Shown piece by piece: positions 1 to 5,722 of a stretch of DNA of 7,043 nt; the first letter of the stretch is position 1; every line of letters starts with the position of its first letter. The DNA is from Sphingobacteriales bacterium. GTDB lineage: Bacteria; Bacteroidota; Bacteroidia; Sphingobacteriales; Sphingobacteriaceae. The position numbers were made by a program, and so were the translations under genes. Under the pieces are notes generated by a model. The model did no database searches, was not told the DNA's origin, and was given only the letters and a program-made list of their open reading frames with translations. The DNA is taken from NCBI GenBank assembly GCA_020058405.1, contig JAGVEE010000334.1, positions 1 through 7,043 of the forward strand, read 5' to 3'.

Positions 1-486
1 GATCTTCGTAAAAGTGTGATGTACCTAATAAAACCAAGTAAAACCAAAACAAAAGAATTTCCATCAAACAAAACAATTAACCTTAACTTAAGCTATAGCA
101 ACAATACCATTTTTATTCCCATGAAAATTGATGGTAAAAATTTGAATGTTTGTTTTGATACAGGTGCAGAAATTATGGTGCTCGATAATTATTTACCAAA
201 GAGTGTAATGAAAAATGTGCAGCTAACGAAGAGGTTGAACTTAAGAGGCACCGGCGGGCAAAAATTAGAGGTTTGGTCGGGCAAGCTAAATAAACTACAA
301 TTATCTACCTATAATTTCAACGAAACATCTGTTATAGTATCGGGTTTGCAGCAATTATCGGAGGCATACGGACAGCCATTAGACGCCATAATTGGGTATA
401 CTCTGCTCGAAAAAGGTGTAGTAGAGATTAATGTTCGAAAAAAGCAATTCAGGTTGTATCTTTATGAGGAGAATAACAATGAGTAA
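1..486 (+). CDS. Retropepsin-like aspartyl protease, probably 5'-partial
   Basis: This is a pepsin/retropepsin-type aspartyl protease domain of the single-domain bacterial kind (Asp_protease_2 / gag-asp_protease-like). The catalytic motif DTGA is encoded at 157-168, preceded by the usual hydrophobic strands (IFIPMKIDGKNLNVCF) and followed by a Gly-rich stretch RGTGGQ where the flap or the next strand is expected. The second family signature, a hydrophobic-hydrophobic-Gly motif (DAIIGYTLL), is near residue 125 counted from base 16. The protein ends with the typical last strand VVEINVRKKQFRLYLY. Such proteins act as homodimers or with an internal second lobe; only one DTG is seen here. The frame is open to base 1, and the possible starts (GTG 16, ATG 19) are not followed by a signal peptide, so the true start, perhaps with an export signal, probably lies upstream. 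The stop overlaps the next gene by 8 bases. Substrate unknown. Confidence 0.82.
   Translation, partial: DLRKSVMYLIKPSKTKTKEFPSNKTINLNLSYSNNTIFIPMKIDGKNLNVCFDTGAEIMVLDNYLPKSVMKNVQLTKRLNLRGTGGQKLEVWSGKLNKLQLSTYNFNETSVIVSGLQQLSEAYGQPLDAIIGYTLLEKGVVEINVRKKQFRLYLYEENNNE
466..471 (+). promoter_or_regulatory. Ribosome binding site deciding the start at 479
   Basis: GAGGAG lies 7 bases before ATG 479, inside the end of the upstream protease gene. It is the clearest Shine-Dalgarno sequence in the window. It supports starting the downstream protein at 479, where a signal peptide begins, rather than at the in-frame ATG at 431. Confidence 0.65.
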
Positions 487-1888
487 TTATATTAAAATAG
501 GCATCATCGTATTTCTTACATTTCTTACAAATGTAGGTAATGCACAAAACCACGACATTTTGCGAATGGAAGATGGTAAGATGATTTTGCGCATTAGCAA
601 AAATATTTCTCAACAGCAACTAGATACCGTATTAAAACACATAAACATGATGAGAATTCAAATGGATTCTCTTCGTTCAAACTATTTATCGCAAACCTAC
701 TTAGCAGATGGTTGGCAAATAAGTAAACAAGGAAAAGATTTTGTAGAGCTCAGCAAAAATATACAAAGTGCACATGGTAAGTATGAGTTTATGCAGGATG
801 AATTTGGGATGGCCAATGATTTTTCGAATTCTGAAATAAACACTTTTTACCCACAAGCAGATTTTGGTTTTAATACTTTTAAAAATAAAAAGTCGGTAAT
901 AAAATTAAGCAACGGTAAAACTCGGTTTTTACTTTACCAAAAGCTAAATGCCAATAAAATTAACCTTTCTGGAAGCTTTAATGCTTGGGCAATAGAAGAA
1001 ATAGCCATGATTAAAACAGATACGGCTTGGTATTTCGACTTAGAGTTAAAACCTGGTAAACATTTGTATAAGTTTATTGTAGATGGCGATTGGACGAACG
1101 ACCCGGAGAATAAACAAAAAGAAAGCGATACCTATAGGGGGTATAATTCTGTTTATTTTGAATGTAATTACGTGTTTAAATTAAATGGATTTAGCAATGC
1201 AAAAAAAGTGATTGTTGCTGGTTCTTTTAACAATTGGGAGGAGAGAGAATTGAGTATGCAGAAATTTAATGATGCTTGGCAATTGCCTGTGTACATTAAA
1301 GATGGTACGTATGCATATAAATTTATAGTAGATAGAAATTGGATTACCGACCCAGCAAATACTGATAATAGAGATGATGGTTTTGGAAACATAAATTCTT
1401 TTTTCAGCATTGGCAAACCAATGTATTTTATGTTGAAAGGCTTTGAAAATGCTCGAAATGTATACCTCGCCGGAGAATTTAATGATTGGCGGGAAACAGA
1501 AATAAAACTCCAAAAAAATTCCGAACAAAACTGGCAATGCTCATATGTATTGGCTCCGGGCAACTATCAATATAAATTTATAATTGATGGCAATTGGTAT
1601 GTAGATGGTGCTAATAGTTTGAAGGTGGTAGAACCAAATTATACCTTTAAGTTAAAAGGATTTCAGAATGCAAAAGAAGTGCGAATTTCGGGTTCCTTTA
1701 TTAATTGGCCCGACCCTGGAATTCTAATGACTAAATCAGAATCAGATTGGGTTATTAACGTATATTTACACGAAGGCAAACATCTTTATAAATACATAAT
1801 AGATGGGCAATGGATTACAGACCCAACGAACCCACTCTTCGAACAAAATGAACACAATACGGGAAATTCTTTTATTTGGGTGAAGTAG
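479..1888 (+). CDS. Secreted protein with four tandem CBM48/AMPK-beta-like glycan-binding domains
   Basis: Start chosen at ATG 479 (469 residues): it has GAGGAG 7 bases upstream and begins a signal peptide (residues 1 to about 22, hydrophobic IGIIVFLTFL, likely cut near GNA-Q), so the product is exported. Residues 24-145 are a region I do not recognise, with a possible short helical segment at 40-70. From about 146 to the end are four early-set/CBM48-like modules (about 146-228, 229-311, 312-386, 387-469). Each has a G-S/E-F-x-x-W motif (W170, W253, W337, W410) and a Y-K-F/Y-I-V/I-D-x-x-W motif (K198/W205, K281/W288, K366/W373, K438/W445). These align with AMPK beta1 Trp100, Lys126 and Trp133. 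The fourth AMPK contact, Asn150, matches N223, N306 and N463; the third module lacks it. No hydrolase or transferase domain is visible. Binding to glycogen- or starch-like glucan is inferred. The gene overlaps the upstream protease gene by 8 bases, suggesting coupled translation. Confidence 0.9.
   Translation: MSNYIKIGIIVFLTFLTNVGNAQNHDILRMEDGKMILRISKNISQQQLDTVLKHINMMRIQMDSLRSNYLSQTYLADGWQISKQGKDFVELSKNIQSAHGKYEFMQDEFGMANDFSNSEINTFYPQADFGFNTFKNKKSVIKLSNGKTRFLLYQKLNANKINLSGSFNAWAIEEIAMIKTDTAWYFDLELKPGKHLYKFIVDGDWTNDPENKQKESDTYRGYNSVYFECNYVFKLNGFSNAKKVIVAGSFNNWEERELSMQKFNDAWQLPVYIKDGTYAYKFIVDRNWITDPANTDNRDDGFGNINSFFSIGKPMYFMLKGFENARNVYLAGEFNDWRETEIKLQKNSEQNWQCSYVLAPGNYQYKFIIDGNWYVDGANSLKVVEPNYTFKLKGFQNAKEVRISGSFINWPDPGILMTKSESDWVINVYLHEGKHLYKYIIDGQWITDPTNPLFEQNEHNTGNSFIWVK
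914..1885 (+). other. Four tandem CBM48-like modules (protein-level repeat)
   Basis: The modules are encoded at about 914-1162, 1163-1411, 1412-1636 and 1637-1885. The GSF-type motif recurs at spacings of 83, 84 and 73 residues. Module three is shorter because it lacks the final G-x-x-N-S-hydrophobic strand that ends the others (GYNSVYF, INSFFS, TGNSFIW). After each second Trp comes a D-P-x-N or equivalent (NDPEN, TDPAN, VDGAN, TDPTN). The DNA copies are clearly diverged, so the duplication is not recent. Confidence 0.88.
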
Positions 1889-1892
1889 CGGG

Positions 1893-1962
1893 GAGAAAGG
1901 AGAAAGGAGCTTAGAGCAAGGAGCAGGGAGCAGGGAGCAAGGAGATTGGAGCAAGGAGCAAC
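1893..1962 (+). repeat. 7-base tandem repeat, ten copies, GAGCARG type
   Basis: Ten uninterrupted 7-base units, each starting with GAG, run from 5 bases after the stop codon of the preceding gene: GAGAAAG twice, GAGCTTA, GAGCAAG, GAGCAGG twice, GAGCAAG, GAGATTG, GAGCAAG, GAGCAAC. The plus strand is almost entirely purine. There is no inverted partner, so this does not look like a hairpin terminator. It lies upstream of the transporter operon; any effect on expression is unproven. Confidence 0.9.
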
Positions 1963-2000
1963 TCTGTGAAACTTTGTGTGTACTTTGTGAAACTTTGTGA
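1961..2000 (+). repeat. 10-base tandem repeat, four copies, ACTTTGTGAA type
   Basis: Copies are ACTCTGTGAA (1961-1970), ACTTTGTGTG (1971-1980), ACTTTGTGAA (1982-1991) and ACTTTGTGA (1992-2000), with a single extra T at 1981. The array directly abuts the 7-base repeat and ends 9 bases before the adaptor start. It therefore forms most of that gene's leader and occupies the place where a ribosome binding site or promoter would be expected. Confidence 0.85.
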
Positions 2001-2009
2001 GCTAGATTT

Positions 2010-3110
2010 ATGAATAAAATGTCAAAATTTAAACTAATTATTGCCGCACTCGTATTGTTGAGTGCTTGCAAATCCGAAACGGAAAGCATACTTCCGTTAA
2101 AGAAAGATATAAACGAAGCGGTGTATGCTGCGGGTAATATATATCCTGCGAAAGAATACAAAGTTTTTTCGAATGCTGATGGCAATGTGTTGGAATTATT
2201 AGTAGAAGAAGGAGATACGGTAGCGCTCAACCAAATTTTAATGCGCGTAGATAGAGATGTGCAAATGGCCAGGGCCGAAGGATCGGAACAAATTTACAAC
2301 ATCGCAAATAAAAATATTTCAACAAATTCTCCGGTACTTATAGAATACGAAGCGGCCTTGCAAACTATTGCATTGAAATTCAAAAACGATTCGACCAATT
2401 ACACACGCTATCAGAATTTATATAAACAAGAAGCAACTTCTAAAGTTGAGTTAGAGCGTGCGCAATTAAATTACTTCGCCTCTAAAAACGAATACTATGC
2501 TAAGAAAAAAGGCTTAGAGCGATTAAAAAATCAGTTAAAAGTAGAATTCGAAAATGCGCAAACTCAATATAAATTAAATGCAAAAGATGCGGATAATTAT
2601 GTATTAAAAAGTATGATGAATGGTCGCGTGTACGAGCTTTTAAAAGAGCAAGGAGAAATGGTGCGAAGGAATGAAGCCGTAGCATTAATTGGAGACTTAG
2701 GCACTCCCATGGTTCGATTAACAGTGGATGAACTCGACTTGCCAAAAATTAAAATAGGCCAAGAAGTTTTTATACATATTGATATGTTTAACGACAGGAT
2801 TTTTAAAGCAAAAGTTTCAAAAATTTATCCAAAACTTAATCGCCTCGACCAATCGTTTAGAGTAGATGCAATATTTATGGATACAGACATTCCGAATTTG
2901 TACGGATTAAGTTTAGAGGCTAACATCATGGTATCCGAAAAGAAAAATGCACTATGCATACCCAAAACTTTTTTAGTTTCTAAAGATAGTTTGTGGCTAG
3001 ATGTGGATGGAGAAAAATCTTTACGAAAAATTAAAACGGGTATTTCTGATTTTGATTTTGTTGAAATTACCGAAGGCATTACCGAACAAAGCATCATCTA
3101 CAAACCATAA
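2010..3110 (+). CDS. Periplasmic adaptor lipoprotein (HlyD/MacA/AcrA family) of an ABC transporter
   Basis: A membrane-fusion protein that links an inner-membrane ABC transporter to an outer-membrane channel. Residues 1-20 form a lipoprotein signal with lipobox LSAC (Cys20 acylated), giving an inner-membrane-anchored periplasmic protein. The first half of the lipoyl domain is at about 38-81 (GNVLELLVEEGDTVALNQIL) and the helical hairpin at about 82-195. The second lipoyl half is at about 196-228 (MNGRVYELLKEQGEMVRRNEAVALIG), the beta-barrel at about 232-310, and a short membrane-proximal part follows to 366. The hairpin has R133-x3-L137-x6-S144, the tip motif with which AcrA and MacA dock on TolC. 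ATG 2010 gives 366 residues; ATG 2019 in the same frame is an equally possible start, and no strong ribosome site separates them. The stop overlaps the permease start as TAATG. The domain order is that of the MacA/AcrA group; the substrate cannot be told. Confidence 0.93.
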   Translation: MNKMSKFKLIIAALVLLSACKSETESILPLKKDINEAVYAAGNIYPAKEYKVFSNADGNVLELLVEEGDTVALNQILMRVDRDVQMARAEGSEQIYNIANKNISTNSPVLIEYEAALQTIALKFKNDSTNYTRYQNLYKQEATSKVELERAQLNYFASKNEYYAKKKGLERLKNQLKVEFENAQTQYKLNAKDADNYVLKSMMNGRVYELLKEQGEMVRRNEAVALIGDLGTPMVRLTVDELDLPKIKIGQEVFIHIDMFNDRIFKAKVSKIYPKLNRLDQSFRVDAIFMDTDIPNLYGLSLEANIMVSEKKNALCIPKTFLVSKDSLWLDVDGEKSLRKIKTGISDFDFVEITEGITEQSIIYKP

Positions 3111-4366
3111 TGTCTATTAAGCTTAATATCAATATTGCTAAAACACATCTGTTCGCTAAAAAAAAGCAAACCATTGTAGCATCCTTAGGGGTAACCTTTG
3201 GTATTGCTATGTTTATAGTGATGATAAGTTTTATGACCGGGGTAAATAAATTGTTGGAAGATACCACGCTCAACAATTCTCCACACATCAGGATATACCA
3301 TGATATTGATAATAAAAGAGCGAATGTACTCGACCAAATCTATACGAATGATGGGCATTGGAATGTAGTGCATCATCAGAAACCAAAACAAGAGCAAGTC
3401 AATTTGAAAAATGGGATGCTTATTGCAAAACAAATTGCAAATGATCCTAATGTATTAGGCGTATCGCCACAATTAACCACACAAGTATTTTACAACTATG
3501 GCCCAACACCCATACCAGGGCAAGTAGTTGGAGTAGATATTTTGCAAGAAGACAAACTTTACCAAATTCGCGATAAAATGAAATTGGGAAATATGGACGA
3601 TTTGCTGAGTAGCAGAGATGGAATATTAATGGGCAAGGGCTTAGCAGATAAAATGAATTTAACACTTGGCGACCACGTAGGGGTAACCACTCCACAAGGT
3701 AACGCAATGCTGCTTAAAATAGTAGGTATTTTTAAAACCAATATAGGTGCTATCGATAACCTACGGTCGTATGCAAACATTAGCACTGTACAAACCATTT
3801 TAGGTAGAGACAATTATTACATTACCGATATTCAAATTAAATTAAAAGACATCAATTTAGCGAAGCAATATTCAGCTCGCTATAAAAGTGTGTATGGGTA
3901 TAAAGCAGAAGATTGGGAAGAGGCAAACGCCACCATTTTAGCATCCTTCATTATTAGAAACGTATTAACAATGGTAGTGGTAAGTACACTCTTAATTGTT
4001 GCAGGTTTTGGAATTTACAACATTATGAACATGACTATTTATGATAAGATGAAAGACATTGCTATATTAAAAGCAACAGGTTTTGAACGTAAAGATATTG
4101 TGCAGGTGTTTTTGTTTCAGGCAGTGTTTATTGGCATAATGGGAGGATTAGTAGGTTTATCATTGGGTTTTGGCATTTCATACTTATTATCTATTACACC
4201 TTTTGATGCAGGAGAATTTTTAAGTGTAGATACGTTCCCGGTAAATATGGATCCTAAATTTTATGTGTTCGGTTTATTATTTGGAATATTAACAACCATT
4301 TTTGCAGGATATTTCCCGGCTCGCAAGGCAAGTAAAATAGATCCAGTAAATATTTTGAGAGGCTAA
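3110..4366 (+). CDS. ABC transporter permease, FtsX/MacB/LolC type
   Basis: Inner-membrane permease of 418 residues with the family layout: a short cytoplasmic N-terminus, TM1 at about 21-43, a large periplasmic domain (about 44-277, MacB_PCD type), then TM2 about 280-306, TM3 about 331-361 and TM4 about 383-402. Between TM2 and TM3 is the conserved cytoplasmic segment (MKDIAILKATGFERKDI), the coupling region that contacts the ATPase. The protein ends in the typical A-G-Y-F-P-A-R-K-A-S-K-I-D-P-V-N-I-L-R-G tail. It has no fused ATPase domain, unlike E. coli MacB. The periplasmic part reads much like LolC/LolE (SPHIRIY after TM1, then GVSPQ, VVGVD, ILMGKGLADKMNLTLGD), yet the gene sits next to an adaptor, which Lol systems lack. 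It overlaps by one base with both neighbours (TAATG), so the three proteins are probably made together. A homodimer is expected, since only one permease gene is present. Confidence 0.94.
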   Translation: MSIKLNINIAKTHLFAKKKQTIVASLGVTFGIAMFIVMISFMTGVNKLLEDTTLNNSPHIRIYHDIDNKRANVLDQIYTNDGHWNVVHHQKPKQEQVNLKNGMLIAKQIANDPNVLGVSPQLTTQVFYNYGPTPIPGQVVGVDILQEDKLYQIRDKMKLGNMDDLLSSRDGILMGKGLADKMNLTLGDHVGVTTPQGNAMLLKIVGIFKTNIGAIDNLRSYANISTVQTILGRDNYYITDIQIKLKDINLAKQYSARYKSVYGYKAEDWEEANATILASFIIRNVLTMVVVSTLLIVAGFGIYNIMNMTIYDKMKDIAILKATGFERKDIVQVFLFQAVFIGIMGGLVGLSLGFGISYLLSITPFDAGEFLSVDTFPVNMDPKFYVFGLLFGILTTIFAGYFPARKASKIDPVNILRG

Positions 4367-5040
4367 TGGATACAATATTAGAAGCTACTAACGTTAACAA
4401 ATACTTTTATGAACCTGAAAAATTTCAGGTCCTTAAAGAGATAAATTTTAGCGTACAAAGAGGAGAGTTTCTTTCGATAGTAGGCAAGTCGGGTTGTGGT
4501 AAATCTACTCTACTATACATACTTTCTACCATGGATACCGATTATGAAGGAAGTTTAAAAATGAATGGGGAAGAGTTAAAGGGGAAAACACAAAACGAAT
4601 TAGCTCAGTTCAGAAATGCACACATAGGCTTCGTGTTTCAGTTTCATTTTTTGTTGCCAGAATTTACGGTACTCCAAAATGTAATGATACCTGGATTAAA
4701 ATTAAACCGTTACTCCAAAGAAGAAGTTGAGCAACGAGCAATGGATAAATTGAATTTATTGGGTTTAAACGACCAAGCTTTGAAAGCAGCTAATAAACTT
4801 TCGGGCGGTCAACAACAACGTGTTGCCATAGCTAGAGCTTTAATTAACGACCCTGCTTTAATAATGGGCGATGAACCAACAGGAAATTTAGACAGGGCAA
4901 ACTCTGGTTTGGTATTCGATATTTTAAAAGATTTATCGACAACCCAACAGCAAAGCATAATTACGGTAACCCACGATCCGGAGTTTGCGAAGAATTGTGA
5001 TAGAGTAATTGAGATGAGTGACGGAACAATAATTAGCTAA
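4366..5040 (+). CDS. ABC transporter ATPase, LolD/MacB type
   Basis: Cytoplasmic ATPase of 224 residues that should power the adjacent permease. All motifs are intact: Walker A GKSGCGKST (40-48), Q-loop Q92, signature LSGGQQQR (145-152), Walker B ending in D169-E170 (IMGDEPTG), D-loop GNLD (173-176) and switch His H203 (VTHD). The stretch after the Q-loop (FQFHFLLPEFTVLQNV) resembles LolD more than E. coli MacB, judged from memory of those sequences. The length is normal for LolD/FtsE-type subunits. The start ATG overlaps the permease stop (TAATG). A palindrome covers the last codons and stop. The class (MacB/LolD mechanotransmission) is secure; assignment to lipoprotein release itself is not, because an adaptor is encoded in the same operon. 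Confidence 0.95.
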   Translation: MDTILEATNVNKYFYEPEKFQVLKEINFSVQRGEFLSIVGKSGCGKSTLLYILSTMDTDYEGSLKMNGEELKGKTQNELAQFRNAHIGFVFQFHFLLPEFTVLQNVMIPGLKLNRYSKEEVEQRAMDKLNLLGLNDQALKAANKLSGGQQQRVAIARALINDPALIMGDEPTGNLDRANSGLVFDILKDLSTTQQQSIITVTHDPEFAKNCDRVIEMSDGTIIS

Positions 5041-5050
5041 TTAGCTAATT
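5031..5050. repeat. Perfect 20-base palindrome over the ATPase stop codon
   Basis: AATTAGCTAATTAGCTAATT is identical to its reverse complement and contains the 8-base unit AATTAGCT twice. As RNA it can fold into an 8-base-pair stem with an AATT loop. It covers the last two sense codons and stop of the ATPase gene. It has no following T run, so a classic intrinsic terminator is unlikely. An operator or weak 3' structure for the gene that follows 48 bases later is possible. Confidence 0.6.
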
Positions 5051-5098
5051 TGGGCAAGGATTTGGTTTAGGAAATATATAAATATAATTAAAGTATAT

Positions 5099-5602
5099 AT
5101 GAAGAAAGTTGTGATGCTAATAATGGCGGTTTGCCTAGTAAGTTTTGCTTGGGCGCAGAAGAAAAACGTGCCAAAGAAAATAGTGTTATCGCAATTAGCA
5201 AAGATTGTGGTAAATAAGCAATTTGATTATGGAGAGACTTTTAGAACCTTTAGCATTACACAAGTAAATGTTGAAAATGCAAAAGCTAAATTCATAAAAC
5301 AATTAGGTAAGCCAAGTACTAATACCTTAGGTACTTTACAATGGAAAAATATAAACTTACCAGAAATAGGAGAGAACCTAACTCTTACCTTGCAAGATGG
5401 AGTATTTGAAACAGTACCAGGTGGTGCGTCTTACACGGTATTTGAAGATAAGAAAACAAAAGTAAGAGCTTTACAAAGCCTATCGTCTACAAAGTTTAGA
5501 ATGTTAAGTTTCAAAATTACAAATGCAGAAAATATTAATGTAATTAGAAATAATAAGTTAGAGGCAGAAGCAATGAATTTTTTAGAAAATCTAAAGTTGT
5601 GA
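5099..5602 (+). CDS. Small exported protein of unknown function
   Basis: The 167-residue product begins with a clear signal peptide (MKKVVMLIMAVCLVSFAWA, cut before Gln20), so it should be periplasmic, or surface-exposed if passed further. There is no lipobox, transmembrane segment after the signal, or cysteine in the mature part. The mature protein is Lys-rich at first (KKNVPKK), then alternates predicted strands and loops, including LGTLQWKNINLPEIGENLTLTLQDGVF around 77-103, and ends in a probable helix (KLEAEAMNFLENLKL). I do not recognise a family. It follows the ATPase gene after 58 bases containing the palindrome, so it could be read with the transporter operon or alone; no convincing promoter or ribosome site is seen, and the bases just before ATG are simply AT-rich. 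Its 3' end faces katG across a repeat-filled gap. Confidence 0.85.
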   Translation: MKKVVMLIMAVCLVSFAWAQKKNVPKKIVLSQLAKIVVNKQFDYGETFRTFSITQVNVENAKAKFIKQLGKPSTNTLGTLQWKNINLPEIGENLTLTLQDGVFETVPGGASYTVFEDKKTKVRALQSLSSTKFRMLSFKITNAENINVIRNNKLEAEAMNFLENLKL

Positions 5603-5603
5603 T

Positions 5604-5719
5604 ATAAATTCTAAATTCTAAACTCTAAATTCTAAATACCAGATATTAGCTACTTCTATTTAGAATTTAGAAATTAGAATTTAGTATTTAGAAATTAGAA
5701 TTTAGATATTAGAATTTAG
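5604..5719. repeat. Inverted arrays of a 7-base repeat (CTAAATT / AATTTAG)
   Basis: The left array has five units (5604-5638: ATAAATT, CTAAATT, CTAAACT, CTAAATT, CTAAATA). The right array has nine units in the opposite sense (5657-5719: TATTTAG, AATTTAG, AAATTAG, AATTTAG, TATTTAG, AAATTAG, AATTTAG, ATATTAG, AATTTAG). All units are exactly 7 bases. The 18 bases between them (5639-5656) contain a further ATATTAG, also in 7-base phase with the right array. The arrays fill the gap between two convergent genes. Confidence 0.92.
5606..5689. terminator. Long hairpin between convergent genes, possible two-way terminator
   Basis: Arms 5606-5638 and 5657-5689 are 33 bases each and match as inverted repeats at 30 of 33 positions, with an 18-base loop. 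The stem is almost all A-T. Its position, 3 bases after the stop at 5602 and before the katG stop on the other strand, suits transcription ending from both sides, but the weak A-T stem and lack of a G-C core make this an inference. Confidence 0.45.
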
Positions 5720-5722
5720 GTA

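Noticed and set aside
431..478. An in-frame ATG at 431 that would extend the four-module protein by 16 residues
   Set aside because: It lies inside the protease gene, the added residues would precede the signal peptide, and a good ribosome site (GAGGAG) serves ATG 479.
1168..1563. Two overlapping minus-strand open frames of over 110 codons inside the four-module gene
   Set aside because: They are opposite a gene with clear domain conservation and show no recognisable motif or ribosome site.
914..1885. A glycogen branching or debranching enzyme, suggested by the CBM48-like modules
   Set aside because: No alpha-amylase-type catalytic barrel is present; the protein consists of a signal peptide, an unknown region and the four modules only.
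1766..2230. A 154-codon open frame on the minus strand across the repeat-bearing gap
   Set aside because: It is antisense to two well-supported genes, and its central Ser/Leu/Pro-rich stretch is just a translation of the heptad and decamer repeats.
5046..5053. TAATTTGG as a Bacteroidota TAnnTTTG promoter element
   Set aside because: It has one mismatch in the core, and no TTG element lies at the required distance upstream.
5083..5088. TATAAT as a -10 promoter box for the gene at 5099
   Set aside because: It would place the transcript start about four bases before the ATG, has no matching -35, and the main Bacteroidota sigma factor uses a different consensus; the stretch is simply AT-rich.
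5604..5719. A CRISPR array
   Set aside because: The units are 7 bases, directly abutting, with no unique spacers and no cas genes nearby.
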